Assembly: GCA_963678705.1 (NCBI GenBank)
Contig: OY783223.1
Span: 5,084,001 to 5,148,000, forward strand
Length of the DNA stretch: 64,000 nt
From: Panorpa germanica
Taxonomy: Eukaryota; Arthropoda; Insecta; Mecoptera; Panorpidae
Reading direction: 5' to 3'
The first letter of the stretch is position 1, and every line of letters begins with the position of its first letter. The position numbers and the translations under genes were made by a program. Under the pieces are notes generated by a model. That model saw nothing but the letters and a program-made list of their open reading frames with translations. It did not search any database and was not told where the DNA came from. This document shows positions 22,520 to 35,980 of the stretch, piece after piece.

Positions 22520-25028
22520 CCACCAGCTATATCCACCTACTAACTAAAAATATTTAGTTTCTTAATTTCAGAGAAAGCTATCATCAGTTATCTTGACCAG
22601 CGTGAGGATCCCTGGTCTTCCAAAACCAGATTTCAACGACTGAATTTTCAAAATTTTTAGATAAAAATTTTATAAAATATTCCTTAAATGTTGCTTTTTT
22701 ATTTACTTAAAAATTTGAATAAAATATTTTTTTAATACTTTATTTAAATGATACAACTTGTTATATAGCTTAGTATTTTAAAAGCTTATTATTATCTATG
22801 CAAGAGGCAGATTTACGCTTAAGATTGTAATACAGCTTACACCCATATCAATAAACAATAACATATCAAAACACAATAAACCTGTCGAATTTCTAATAAA
22901 TTAACCATTTATTAAACCTTATAAATAATGTTCTACATTATGTAACAACAAAATACCACGGCCAAACTTTCCGTTATTTGTATTCACACATAAAAACAGA
23001 GGTGTAAAACATTTAGCATATGATCTATAGTTATATAAAAATAAGTTTTATAATAATTATAATAACGGTTCTTTTACACTGGAATATTTTTAAAACCGCA
23101 ACATTGGCTAAAATTGACTGTACATACAAGGTGTATACCCGTAACTGTAGCTTCATTATGAGAAACTTGATTAAAGGTTTCATTAATTAATTAATGATTT
23201 CAATAAATTTATTGCGTATTCCGTAATTCTGATTTACCTTGAAATTATTGTATTAACTCTATCGTATGTCATGTCAATGTGATACGGTATTCAGATATAA
23301 TATTTTTTAATTATTTTGCAACAATTAACGCAGATGACTCATACTTATCATATCTTAGACCTCACACACGTCTTTGTCTGACTTTCAGACGCCTGCTTTG
23401 AGACTTAGAGGCAGTTTCCATAAATTACAGCTAAACTAATGCATCCAGGGTAGAAAATCAACCATGAAATTAGCTAGCATGTATTGCTAAATAATTTCTA
23501 TTAGAGAAATTGAAAATGAACCTTGGAAATAAGCTAAAAGTAAGCTAACAAGTGTGTGTTCCTTGATCTGCAAGACTACTAAAAATATTCAGAACAATCG
23601 TGTTCTATTTTGTTAGTGTTTTAAAAGGTGATAGAGCAGTTAATGAGAGGAGCAAGGAAAGGAAGAAGAGAGAGAGAGAAAAAGTGGAGAAACTTGGAGT
23701 TAAGAATGGTTAAGGAGAGAAGTAGTTATATGTCACCCTACAAAGTTTATATATATACTAGAGTTTACCCCTGTCGACGGGGGAAAGCGACGACTGTCTT
23801 TTGTAAATTGAATTTCACTTCAAATTTTAATTCCATTTTTAAATTGAAATATTTAACTCGTTCTATATAAATTTAACATATAAAAACAAATAATTTTTCA
23901 TATAAACTGACTAAAAAAATATATTTTTTTCAACAAAATAAAAAATATTTTCAATTTATTCGTTTTTTGACCCACTTTTTTTCGAAATATGGGATTTTTT
24001 TTTAGATTTGTAAATTAGGTACCAAAGTTAGCCCATATATAAAAAATTTCAACTTCCTATTACAATTTTTACCCTCAGCAAAAACCGCCCCCGTGCCCGC
24101 AAATAAAATTTTGAATTTTTTTTTAATATTATATTCAATTATTACACAATTCAAAATTTGAGCTTTCTCCAAAGTTTCCTATCGGGCCTCCTAATTTTCC
24201 CAGAGCCCCTTTTATTAAATTTAGAATTTCTATGTTTTGAAGTATGTTTGCATTTAATAGCGTAATACACACGCAAAATTTCATCTTTCTATCACTTACG
24301 AATACAAAGTTATACAGCAAAAAAGAGTCCACTTTTTCCAGTTTTTTCTAAAATTACGGGTTTCCAGGAAATTCAGGGGAAAATTCCGGGGACGCCAAAA
24401 GTCTTAAAAAAAAATTCTCTACGAAATAGGAAATTTTCAAAAACTTAACTCGAAGTATTAGTAGATTTCTTTATATAAAATATCATTGTTCTGTTATACA
24501 TATTAGTGTAAAATAGTAAAAATATTTAGTGTTCAACGCATATAATCATTTCCTCGACTTTCTATATCTGTATTTGTATATACATTATTAAGCAATACAC
24601 TCACACACATATAAAATAGTGATTACCCACCGTGGCGATGGCAATGAATAATTTGGCTATTAACAAGCAATTAGACAGCTAATAAATTGATTAATATTTA
24701 ACTTAATAATGTTATTGTAATTAATTCAGAACCCGTAGTTTTATTACTCGTCCCGATTCGCCGCGTTGGACTGTTCTTAATTAAGTTATTAAATTTACGC
24801 GAGTTTTGTATTTGCAATAAAACTATTAGATGAGGCAATTGTTTATGTTTGTTTGTGTTACACAGTACGCGGTGCTTTGAATTTATTCATTAATTATTAT
24901 TTTGAATCTAATACTAAAATGTGTCATAAATAACATTTCTTCTTGCTTGTGAAAAATAAAGAAATAAAAAAAAATAAAACACTGCAAAGATCTGTGACTA
25001 AAATATACAACTTTTGATTAAAACATAC
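22520..25028. other. AT-rich, unassigned; G+C-mixed block 23630-24480
   Basis: 23630-23730 is purine-rich (GAGAGAGAGA). 23767-23790 holds a short palindrome, CCCCTGTCGACGGGG. 23940-24400 has T-rich lines with islands such as ACCGCCCCCGTGCCCGC and looks like a decayed non-coding element, but no ends or second copy were found. Confidence 0.4.
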
Positions 25029-25632
25029 AATGGGCTTGTGTCCTATGTCTTAATTTCTATAAAAGTGTGCTATATATTGATAAAGTGGGTTACTAGAACC
25101 TCAAATGTTCAATTATTTTTTAATAACTCCTTATATGTTAAGAGATATTAACAAGCAAAAAAAGTTATTTTGTCTTTTTAATTATTGGAGGGATTCAACG
25201 TAGTGCACATTCCAAATCCATGTGACATCACAATCCTTGTGTAAGGTTACCAACCTTACAGCTCATAAATCTCTGCTATATGTATTTATATATCAAAATA
25301 TCAAATATTATTTACAGCTATTTCAAGGAACAATCAAATTTCAATATTATGTCTTCCTTAGCAGGGTTAAATGAAATAACTACCAACAGCTACAAAACAT
25401 TAGCACAGCACTGACCTACTCAACAAATAACCGACGTTAAAATGCATTTCATGTCATACAAATATGGCCGACCATTTCTAGCGCTAAAACTACAATTCAA
25501 ACTTTTAATTGCTATATCTCCATCAACATTTAGATATTTAATAAAATAGACACGCCAATACACATTTATTATCATCAATTTCAATCAACAATTGAAAAAT
25601 CTACCTCTAAAAAATGAGGACACAAGCCCATT
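25029..25632 (-). mobile_element. GGGCTTGTGTCC MITE, copy 2 (near full length)
   Basis: It starts AATGGGCTTGTGTCCTATG and ends GAGGACACAAGCCCATT, with perfect inverted ends over at least 15 bp. About 604 bp, in the reversed orientation relative to copy 1. The interior matches 50243-50862 apart from small indels. No frame of note. Confidence 0.9.
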
Positions 25633-25908
25633 ATAATTTAGATGCAGTCTATGTAGAATCATGATAGGTTATATAAGACTAACTAATCTGTGATCAATGT
25701 AACTGCTTACTAACAGTAAAGCATATTTTCTTCAATGCTCGAAGTACTCATCGCACAGACAAAAATTAATCTATATAAATCACTATATTTTAAATACCCA
25801 TACTCGTATTTATAAATTATATATTACAATTTTTTATAAATGTATATATTGTTTTAAATGACAGTAACTATTATGAGTTGATGCACTCAAATAAATATTT
25901 TTAAAATA
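25633..25908 (+). pseudogene. Non-LTR retrotransposon 3' end, + strand
   Basis: Directly after the MITE, the + strand reads a decayed knuckle segment (TNSKAYFLQCSKYSSHRQ after a frameshift). This is followed by the family 3' UTR with AATACCCATACTCGTATTT and GAGTTGATGCACTCAAATAA, and a short A-rich end. The coding part stops where the MITE begins, so the MITE probably inserted into, or at the edge of, the retrotransposon remnant. Confidence 0.7.
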
Positions 25909-27429
25909 ATTGCAACTTAAAATGCAGTGATTTTAGTTATTTTAACAACGCCAACCAATATAACCTAACACAAAATGAGGAATATTACGAAATCGTAGAT
26001 ATGTTACTGTAATTATAAAAGTTAATTAATTATTTATTATTGTAAATATTACAACGTAATTAAAAACATGTTTAAGGTGTTTAATATATGCATACATGAA
26101 CAGGAAGATGAAATATTGTAGCGAGAGTTAAATGCAGCGACTTGCACGCAAATAAACCGGATATGGCGGAGATGATCAATAGAGGGCGACACCGGTGTTA
26201 CTTAACTAGGTGCATGTAGAAATCAAAACGATAAGAAATTGGGAACGTGCAATGGAATAATCAACAATTGGAATGTGAACTTTTTGCTGAGAAATATGCG
26301 TTACATTTAAGAAAACTGACAGATCATTTTGATTTTGAAGTTGATATTGTTTTACTATTTTTGTAACTAAAAAATTTAACCAAAACAGTAAGTGGGAATA
26401 ATACTTTATCTTCCATTAATAACTCCTATGTATTAGTTTTCCAATATATAAATAAAATCAAAAATATGTCTTTTAATTTGCGTATTATTAAGAAAAGAAA
26501 ACAATCACCTCTTATTGATACAGTCTTAACAAACTTGTCTAATATTTTCGATATTTATTAAATCAATTTATCATTCTTTTGTTAAGTATTTGGTAGTTTT
26601 TTATAAGATATATATTAGATATTAATCTTTGGCACGATTTGGAAACAATAGAGCCAAAATATAGCTAATAACTTACGTTGGAACCGAAGGACTTTCATTT
26701 TAACAATGACCTAATTATTGGCAATTCAATAATACAGCAAGTAGGTGATCTTATATTGGTTTGAAATGCAATTCGCATTACTTCATATATTAGATCATAT
26801 ATTTGGTCTTCCAATAAGAGCAGTCATTTGAAATCAATAAAAAAAACTCAAGAAACGGAAGTTCAAGACTTTGAAATTAGTTGGAAACGTTTGATTAGCA
26901 GCTTTCCGCCAATTTGCCGTATTCACTTTCAATCCTGAATTTTAGAGCTAGTCCTTTTGTTTCTTAGCAGTTATAATACAAGAAAGAAAAAGAAAACGGC
27001 AGTGAATGTGTTAATTGAACAATGTATCTTTACGTAATACTACTACGTCTAATTTGCATGTTTCATTGTTAACCATCCAGCCAATAATTGATCTCGACTA
27101 AACATGCCATTCTATTCATTATTAAGTCATAACTCATTAGAAACATATATTTAATATTACGATGAATAGCATAGCGAAGCAACAATCATCATCGATGAGA
27201 TACTTGAATGCAAGCAAACCATCCATGCTTCAAGGTCAATCTTTCAAGTTGCAATATGAAACAATGTTATGCGAAATCAAGATCTATTTATATTCACCAT
27301 CTGTTAATAGTATTACGGCATTAGAATTCCATTTGATTTAGAAGATTAGAAATAAGAGAATAACTTAAGCGCATGTTGTGTAACTTATAATCTTCGCAAT
27401 GGACGCTTTTGCAAAGAACTTTATTTACA
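25909..27429. other. AT-rich, mostly unassigned; MITE end at 26383-26410
   Basis: 26383-26410 reads AAACAGTAAGTGGGAATAAT then ACTTTA, the right terminus of the family at 44131-44654. Its left end was not found, so only a fragment is claimed. Nothing else is identifiable. Confidence 0.45.
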
Positions 27430-27599
27430 TTTGAGGGTCATTCTAATATGAACCGGAATTTGTTCATTTGACTCTTGTTGGGGTGGAAGCAGCGTGCCGG
27501 GAAACCGCTGGTTGGGGCCCTTACACTTACGTCCACCTTTTCGAAATCGTTTTTAGCATTACTATTCGTTTTCCCACAAAGGAAGAAAACCCAATTGAC

Positions 27600-27830
27600 C
27601 TCAGAAGATTTGAGATAAAGTGGAACATCAAAGGTAAGACTCAGCTGTCAGCTGGAAAAGTTTTGGCTGCTATGTTTTAGGAGCTAAAAGGTGTCTGCTG
27701 ATTGATTTGCTATGTGATGGACAAACGGTGAGTTCGAACTACTAGCCAATTGCTGATGAGATTAAGACTGCTTATCGCAACAAACTTGATTCACAAAGTT
27801 CTCCTTCTGCACAACGACTCTTCCTTACTT
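27600..27830 (+). pseudogene. Tc1/mariner transposase remnant
   Basis: The frame ending at 27680 reads KTQLSAGKVLAAMF then a stop then ELKGV. This matches the pattern S-A-G-K-V-M-x-x-V-F-W-D-x-K-G around the first catalytic aspartate of mariner-type transposases; here Trp is a stop and Asp is Glu. After a one-base shift it continues LLIDLLCDGQTVSSNY, matching the segment after the first catalytic residue. Further shifts give LLIATNLIHKVLLLHND, near where the second catalytic aspartate block would be. The element is heavily decayed with several frameshifts. The 70-codon frame starting at 27468 covers only part of it. The subfamily is undetermined. Confidence 0.55.
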
Positions 27831-28490
27831 TGACTTGAAAGTTTGAGTTGAACCTAAAGGAACTATTCTTTAATTACGATCGTCTAATATTTTTAGACTA
27901 AAGACAATAAGATCATCATAAAATTCAAATCAGAATAACCCCCTAAGACAAGAGAATGTACCACACATATAAAAAAAACTGCGATTTCACATAAGACCTA
28001 TGATGTTGCTCTAATTTTACGGGGAAAATGATTATTTAACATTTTCATCATTACTTTTCTATAGCGATTTTAATAAAATTGAATTTGATTTGACCATACG
28101 AGAATATATTCGTTGTATGAGTAGATGTATATTTTTATTGTATTAAATACGCATTATTGTATAATTTAAAGTGGTTTAATGTACGTCAAACACACTCAAC
28201 CACACTTGTCATCGGGTTAAAATAATACAGCCACAGGGATGATTGAGTGACCTCACGTTTACACCCTTATAGCGGCTCCAGGGGTGTAGAAACTGACGGA
28301 GATATTTATTAATGTCTTCAGGTCCACAAATAAGAAGTGTCACATAAAGCTATTTAGAGAAAATGCGCAGATCAAGGAAGAGCAAGGAATCACATCTAAA
28401 TATCAAGTTGAATTTTTGCGGTAGAAGGCGTCTCTATTCAGGTGTCTTGCAAATAAAGTTGTAATCATTTTCTTTGTTTATCTTGAAAAC
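27831..28490. other. AT-rich, no feature seen
   Basis: Nothing identifiable on either strand. Confidence 0.45.
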
Positions 28491-28749
28491 TATAACTTCC
28501 ACAAAAATTTTGTAAAGAGCTTTTTTGTAGATAATAATATAATTTAAAATTTTTATTAATTACTTTTTGTTGTAACTTTTAGAATAACCAAAATAAATCT
28601 TAATTTAAATAATAGTTTGTTATTACATTACTAAACTTAACCGTTTATTATAGTAGAAACAACAAAAGTTATTAACGAAACTTACAGATAATAATATTAT
28701 CTACAAAAAAGCACATCACAAAATTTTGTGCGATTTATTGTTTTCAAGA
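28491..28749. mobile_element. Foldback/MITE with TCTTGAAAAC ends
   Basis: The left arm (TCTTGAAAAC ... ACAAAAATTTTGTAAAGAGC, then TTTTTTGTAGATAATAAT) pairs with the right arm (ATTATCTACAAAAAAGC ... ACAAAATTTTGTGCG ... GTTTTCAAGA). The centre is unpaired AT-rich sequence. The left half recurs at 37681-37800. No coding capacity. Target duplications were not found. Confidence 0.7.
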
Positions 28750-29754
28750 TACAAAAAAATAACTAATTAAACTTTTGCTCTTAAATTTAGATTTAAATAT
28801 TAGTTTGACCTTCTAAAATGATAAAACCAAAAATTTGCAGCCTACCCAAAATGCGCACTAAAACTAAATGCCTGAAAATGAGTGAAAAATACCTAATAAA
28901 TCTAAAATGAAGCAAACAGTCTCTACTAAATTACCTCTCACAGTTTAACACCCCTGGGCTATACATTATGTGACGACACAAAACCCTATATGAAATCGTC
29001 GGTACTTATCGCACAGATTCAACGATAATAGCAACCCCATCCCCTCTATCTCATCCCACTACCCCTTTCCATTACTACGAAAGCTAGCTGCGAATACGTG
29101 TATCTCACTAACATTACTATCGCAGTCTAGCGTTATTTTTATAGCCAAATATATTGCGTGTTAAAAAGCTCTTTGAAAGCTCAACTTACATTTCTAATAA
29201 GACTATATATAACATAATTTAAAATAATAGAAAGATAATTTAATTTAAAATACGTATCTTTATTGTAATTTCAAATAGACAGAGCTTTATGAAAGCTCAA
29301 TCTTTTACAGTAATATAATTATAGTTTTATTATGTATTACTTTATGTTGATTGTTAACTTCTTTTTCATGTTCTATCGAACGTACTCGTGCAATAGATAT
29401 TTCAATGAATTACAATGGAAAAGCTTTTTAAAAGTTCAAAGAGCTTTTAAAGTTACAAAATTAAAAAAGCATTCTTAATAAAATAATTTCAGAACGGAAC
29501 AATAGTAATGGTAACCCAGTTCTTTTTATTGAATATAATTTTTGTTAAAAATAATTTAAGGAAATGTAACTATTTGAGACTTTGATTTTCCATCTACTGA
29601 TATTATAAGAAATATTTAAGAAAGAACTACGTTATAAGAAAGATATTCCGAAAATTTTAAGTCAATCAGATTAAAAAAGTGACGGAACTAAAATGCATAA
29701 ATCGTTTTTAAAAATGCAGCTTTTGATTAAAAAAATTTTCGTTAAAATTTTATG
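28750..29754. other. Unassigned
   Basis: Near 29000 the phrase CGGTACTTATCGCACAGATTC weakly resembles the non-LTR tail family (RYxSHR). Otherwise nothing is seen. Confidence 0.4.
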
Positions 29755-29880
29755 GTTTCATATGGTTTTCAGATAGCACGATCTTCATACGATATGTGTC
29801 AAAATTTCATGGCATTCCAACCATTAGTTTACGAATTACAGTGGTTTTAGTGACGCTACTTTTGTAATTTTCAAAACAGT
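29755..29880 (-). repeat. Anonymous dispersed repeat, copy 2 (inverted)
   Basis: In complement it reads AATTACAAAAGTAGCGTCAC, then TAAAACCACTGTAATTCGTA, then the ATGAAATTTTGACACATATC block and CTGAAAACCATATG. It is the same family as 8881, 31138 and 43151. Confidence 0.7.
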
Positions 29881-31137
29881 GGAAAAATCTAGTTTTCGTG
29901 TGTTTATAAAGTATTGCTTTGCTTGAACGGTATTTATATTACATTAGTAATTAACATTAAGTATATTTTAAGCCTAAAATTTTCTTTTGTTACGCTTCAA
30001 ATTTAAGTAATTTATTAAATATATACAGCATTTTAATTAAATACTAAATATAAGGTGTTTAACCTTTATATCATAAACTTTAACATATGTTTCTTATCTG
30101 ACAGGTATCAGCATTATCCGTGTTGTACAATAAAAGGTTTGGTCACGCCCCTCACGGCCGGAACTACTTCTTTCTTGCGGTCGAGTCGAGGTCTTATCTA
30201 ACAAATACAAAATATTCAAAAAATTAGAAAGATTTGCAAGAATTTTTTCCACTGCATTGTTTTGTGTTTATATATCTAGTATCTAATTATCTAGTAAGTC
30301 TAGCCTGGTCTATTTTAATCTAGAAAGGGATTTTAGCACGTTTTTGCACAGGAAGTTAGTACGGTCGTTAGTGGAAACAGGAAATAATAAATATTTTAAT
30401 ACCGGTGTTTTTTATTGTATTTTGTTGACCTCTCTTATGAATTCTTTTGCTTGAGATTGAACTGGCTAAAACGGTTAACTAAGGGTAATCACACATTGTC
30501 TTAAGACTGTAAGATTACCAGAGATGATACATATATACACGAGCATGCTTCTACAGCAGCGCGCACGGTGTTGCAAATGGAAACTAAAACAAAAACACCA
30601 GATTAGTTCCTTCTCAATTTCTGTAAATATTTTACAATAAGCAATGAATTTTTATATTTTAGAATTATCATTTCTTTTTTCTTTTCTCATAATTTGCCGG
30701 GCTTCCTAGGACCACGGTTTTTTTTTCGCTCTTATTTTTACAATATATTACACTATAATACTTAAATATATTTATACCGATTTATATCTAGGTCAACTAC
30801 ATCGTTCTGCTCACTCTGAATTCACACTTAATTTTCTATTTTTGCCAATCTTTTTTTCTAATATTTTTCTCACTTCTAAATTCTTCTCGATTTGTTCTTT
30901 CCTTTTCGCTTTGTCCTTCTCCTCTTCTCCTTCCTTGCTCGAATTACACGAGTTATCATTTTTATCTTCACAATATTATTTATAAAAATATGCAATAATT
31001 CTTAGTTAACATTTTATTACCTTTTTGCTTATGGAAAAAACAGGACGTCCAATTTATTTGATCGATCCCCGAACCAGATTTAAATTTACAGGATTTAGTT
31101 GACATTTATTATTTAGGCTCAGTATTTTTTTAATTGC
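29881..31137. other. AT-rich, no gene seen
   Basis: 30835-30960 is a C/T-rich tract (TTCTTTCC...CTCCTCTTCTCC). 30708-30740 resembles 18918-18950. No credible frame. Confidence 0.45.
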
Positions 31138-31308
31138 TTTAAAAATCACAAAAATAGCGTCACTAAAACCACTGAAACTCGTACACTAATGTTCAGAACA
31201 TCATGAAATTTTACCAAATCACGTTTAAAGGTTGCTACTATCTAAAAACCATATTTATTTGTTCATACTAGTGCCATCTACATGACATCCTGGGACCTTA
31301 TTGAGTAA
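31138..31308 (+). repeat. Anonymous dispersed repeat, copy 3 (longest)
   Basis: The fullest copy: AATAGCGTCACTAAAACCAC, a CATGAAATTTT block, CTATCTAAAAACCATATTTA, then ACTAGTGCCATCTACATGAC and CTTATTGAGT. No inverted ends or frame are visible, so the class is unknown. Confidence 0.7.
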
Positions 31309-32351
31309 TATGTTATATCATACGAATTACTTTTTTATTATTGCCTATTATAAACCGTTACAATATTTTTTGACTCATTTTAACCAACGGCTTAACTATC
31401 TGTGTGTCGAACGTAAAGGACACTATGTACATTTTTGTCAAAAATGAGATTATTGGCACAATCATATGGGTTTCTTGTCCTCTACCGATAGGTATAAAAT
31501 TTTGTCCTACATAAAAAATTGGCGAAGCTACGGTGCTTTTAAATAACACCAAGTTTACTTTTACTTAGAGTAAAACATGTTCAATCTTCTCTGCTGTAAA
31601 ATATAGTAAATGTGACATAGTGTTCTATACCTGCGACTCACAGATATACCTGATGGGAATAATGATAAAATTCAGTTTAAAAAAAGAAATTGAATCAGAA
31701 ATAAATATATTAGAGAACAGTAACAATAAGTGTCGAGAGAAGATGGAAAGTGGATTTTGCTTGAAGGAAATATTATAAGGGAAGTGGTTAGATGGCGAAA
31801 GTAAGGAGGAAGATAAGAGGAAAGGACAACAAATAGGAGGAAGCTTAATGTTGATGGGAATATGTGCGAAAGATAAATAGAAAAATTGCTGGTAGGTTAA
31901 GGTAGTCGGTACGGAAGCGAAACATGAAGAGATGGAGAACAGATGAAAGAGGGAGAAATATTCTGGAGAAAGACATAAGAAGAAGAAGAATGATTTTTTG
32001 AAAATTAAAATGCAATGTATTTGGTAGAATTAATGTCAAAGAATGTAATGCCTAACGGAAAAAACGTTAAATAAGTACAAATACATATAGGTATATCTCT
32101 TGCTGCTTTGCAGAAGACGTATGTCGATTTATTAATTTGATAGTTGTACAGGGCTGATCAAAACTTATTTATTATACGTAATACAAAAGTTTGCGCAGAA
32201 TTGTTAGTTGTAATAGCGTCCTAAGAGTCACGTCTCACAGTGGTAACTGCCTGTAACCCAACAGGCATGAAAAGTGCTTAAAGCAAAAAACCTTGAATCT
32301 TGTAAAATAGCTCATTTTTTTAATATATCGTGCATGGCATTATCGTAACCA
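31309..32351. other. Unassigned; purine-rich patch 31690-32000
   Basis: 31690-32000 is strongly purine-rich on + (AGAAGAAGAAG, GGAGAAA), resembling 22060-22330 in style. The minus frames at 31358-31552 and 31845-32039 are not supported. Confidence 0.4.
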
Positions 32352-32352
32352 A

Positions 32353-32384
<32 letters not shown>

Positions 32385-32400
32385 GTGGCAGTGGCAGCAG
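32352..32400. repeat. (CAG)n microsatellite
   Basis: An almost pure CAG tract of about eight units, followed by CAACAGCAGCAG and GTGGCAGTGGCAGCAG variants. It sits in no long frame, so there is no support for it being a coding polyglutamine tract. Confidence 0.95.
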
Positions 32401-32618
32401 TGTTCGTTGTGGCCTTCAGACCCCTTTATGCTTCGATTTCTGTTTGTATTATATTGAAAAACACTTTTAACTTGTTCTTTATAAATTATTACCAATAATA
32501 AAACCTAAACACATCATTTAAATGTCGATAAAAATTATTTTATGGAATATTACATAACACCTGTCAGTACTACGATGTCAATCGTGAAGAAAACAAATTT
32601 ATTAACGTGAAAATGCTA

Positions 32619-33078
32619 AAGTGTCTTTCCCACTCACTGTTTTAATTTAAATTGTATAGCATATGGAAATATGTGTAGCCATTAGAATCTTATAAGGTTT
32701 AATGTTTCTAAATTAAAAATACTGAATTAAAAAAAATGTATTATATTATAGCCTCCAAAATGTGAGAATCTGTCAAAATGCAGTAGGATTTATTTTTAAA
32801 AGAAGTTCAATGTCAGTTTGTCAAAAATAAAGAAGTAAAAACAATTTCTATTATTAATTGTTATTAAAAATAGCCATTTTAATTATTTCACATTCAATTT
32901 TATCCAACTGTCGAACTATTAAAATTTATATTACTAACGACGTATGCAACTAAATTAATTAAACTGAAATTAAAACACAAATGTGACAAGGAATACCTAT
33001 TCTGAAAACCTAAAAACTAGATTAAAATAATAAATAAATTATAAATTAAATATCAAAACAATAAATGGGAATGACGCT
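32619..33078 (-). mobile_element. CATTCCCACTCACTG MITE, inverted copy
   Basis: It begins AAGTGTCTTTCCCACTCACTG and ends AATGGGAATGACGCT. TA lies on both sides (32617-32618, 33079-33080). The interior matches the complement of 44131-44654: the GTGACAAGGAATACCTATTC, TTATATTACTAACGACG and CAAAATGCAGTAGGATTTAT blocks. About 460 bp, no transposase. Confidence 0.8.
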
Positions 33079-33080
33079 TA

Positions 33081-35980
33081 GGTTTATTAATATTATATTA
33101 TTTTGCTGTTCGGAGAAAACCGTTTTAGATTAAATATCACAAGAAACTGTCTTAAAATAATTTTATCCCATTTAGAATCATCTCATTTAAAACACCCTAA
33201 TACAACTTTTATAGATATCCAAGGTATTTGTTCCATATGAAACAATACTAAATCCAGCGCTCTTATTGAAACACCCTTTATATGTAGAAGTAAAATTAAA
33301 TACGTATTTCAAGTGGAAAAGTTTTTAAAATATAGAAATGAGTAATAAAAAACTCTATCAAAATAACTGTTCACTTCACAAAAGTCGATCAATTAGATTG
33401 ACAATACCGGAAAATAATTATAATTTATATTTTAAAATTAACCTTGAAAAATTTTTATAAGTGAAATTATTCAAATTATATAATTTGTTGTAGGTGTCTT
33501 AAGATAGATGTCAGGAATTGCAAAAAAATATGATTATAAGATTGGTTATCATGCTATTGGCTATACGAACCAACGCGCTTTACCACAAACATGCGACACT
33601 TCAAAAAACGAGTTGTCAATTTTTTATTCATAATTTAATATATAGCTAATTTAAATGTAATTAATATATGTTGGTTTATGAAAAAAAATGATTAGAATAA
33701 ATAAATTTACTTTTCTTAGTTGCTAAGCTGTTACTAAAGCCTGGTGCAAAGTTGATTTGCGTTGTCCCTTAATAAATAAGAAAATGAAACCATTTTGATT
33801 CTGCAGAATCAGTCAGCAGTGCAGAGCCATGTGTACGTTCGCATCGTTACCCTTCGCACACCTCCTAGCCCGGGGGAGGCTCTACTTATTAATGTTTTTA
33901 TTTTGGCGATATCATTACAGGTAAACTACAACCATTATAATAGGTCTCTAGTCATTTGTTTGCACATTTAGTTGCAGTTGCATTTTTAACAGTTGGTATC
34001 ATAACGTTATCGTGTTATCAGATCGTGTGACACATATCCTTGGCTCCATTTCCTTTGATTTTAGTTAATAATTACACATACATCGCTATTTACTATGTAA
34101 TTATAAAATCTACTTCTCTCCGAAAGTGTACTTCCACGATATGACCTCCTGAATGTACTCGCACTGGCAGAAACAAGACAAACGACACTATATATTTTAT
34201 ATATTATGAGTTATCTGAGTATTGAATAAGATAGATCATACGCTTTTACATAAAACTCCAGTCAACTAAAATTTAGTTGTTTTGGAGTTGTCTCAATAAT
34301 GAACTGAACACTCAGTATATAATAATTATGTATATAATCTCAGTATATAATATATATACTAGGAATATGTTCAATAAAACAACCCTTTTATGATAGAAAA
34401 CTTAACTCTAGTGGAAATTCATTCCACTAAAAAGTAATCATTAATCTGGCTTACACATAACTGTTATCCTAAGCACTTATCATTAACCAAATAAATCCAG
34501 TTGTACTACAAATATTTTAGTCTGACCCAGATTAAAGGTGTTTCTACCTACTGTCTACACTCTTTTATTCTATAAATTCCTGCTAGTTTTTGAACACACT
34601 CCATATATAATGGATAATACTATACGAACACATTGAACAAACAAAGATGGCGCTAACAATTGGTCACATGTGTACGGATTTCCATAGTCTGCACTAAATA
34701 GTACGTTTTGTTGTCAGTGTACGTCCACCCTAACATGATTCCCTTTATGGCAATATCAAGGTAAATGCAAAAAGAAATGAATGTTTTAATCACCTAGTTG
34801 TTGTTCATCAATGAATCAAAAGAAGGAAGCACTTAAAACATTCCTCACATGTTTTACTACATTTTCAACATATCATTATCATTTGCATATGCATCATATT
34901 CCAAGTTTTATTAATTTAAAGCAGTTATTACCAACACTGGGTCCGTGGATTACATTTAGTTTCCCTTTCTATATAAAATCCTTCTCATAATAGAACATTT
35001 TTCAGCCCAATAAAATATTTCACTTGGTTGTAACTGATTTAAACTGTATTACCATTAGTTAACAACATACACTTGTTACATTAACACCTGCAGGCTGCAG
35101 TTTCACCACCACCTGTACAAGTTGTTTCTATTGATAAGATGAATATAATTATGTTTTAATGTACAATTTCTTAATTAAATGTTTTATACATATAAAAACT
35201 GTTTGATTCAATGTCAATCAATGATTTTATTTACATTTATTAATCAGTGTCACCTAAATACTAGTGCTTAATCTACTTATTTATGTCACTGATGTAAGAA
35301 ACAAGGTCCTTGAGCTGAATTTTATATGTTGGCTCCTAGTTTATAACCACTGGAAGTTTGGTGAAGTAATAAAATAAGATAAAATACATTTGAATGAAAT
35401 TGAATGAGTTAGGAGCCGGTGTTCGTGAATCATAATCATAATGCGCATATAGTTATTAAATCAAATTTAAAAATGTATAAATTAATAAATCAGATTGAGA
35501 ATAATACAACAAAAATTGTTTAAAGTTTGATGCTTTCTATCTATGTTTACTCATAATTTCTTAGTGTATTTGTCCACTTTATACGTTTATTACTTTGTAA
35601 ATTTATAGAATTTTACTAACGAATCGAATCCAAGTTTCTGACGTCATGTATTTGTACCTCCACGGATGCAACAAACTTTTTTTAATAATGGCATAACGAA
35701 AATAATTTGCGCTATTGCGTGTTTTAAAGTTTAATCTAAGGCGCTCTTAGTTTATGGGCTAGACTAGGGCTTATCTAGTTCTGAACAACGATTTAGAAGT
35801 GGAGAAGAGAATGGAGGTAGAACATCTTCCTTTTACGGGAAGATTCATAAAACTTCCAGTTTCTATATAGGATATCAGAAACACATTATTTATTTTAAGG
35901 TATTTTGATTTTTCAGTGACTTTTTGAATTTCCCGCGCAACTCACATCTATTAATAGACTACTGTCAAATGTAGAGCAAG
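33081..35980. other. AT-rich, unassigned; G+C-rich patch 33810-33885
   Basis: 33810-33885 stands out in composition (CCTAGCCCGGGGGAGGC) but has no long frame or splice context. 33190-33295 has two ACACCCT motifs that may belong to a decayed small element. The 35035-35110 neighbourhood holds CCTGCAGGCTGCAG. Nothing is firm. Confidence 0.4.

Noticed and set aside
32352..32400. CAG repeat as a coding polyglutamine tract
   Set aside because: No open frame of useful length or splice context surrounds it.
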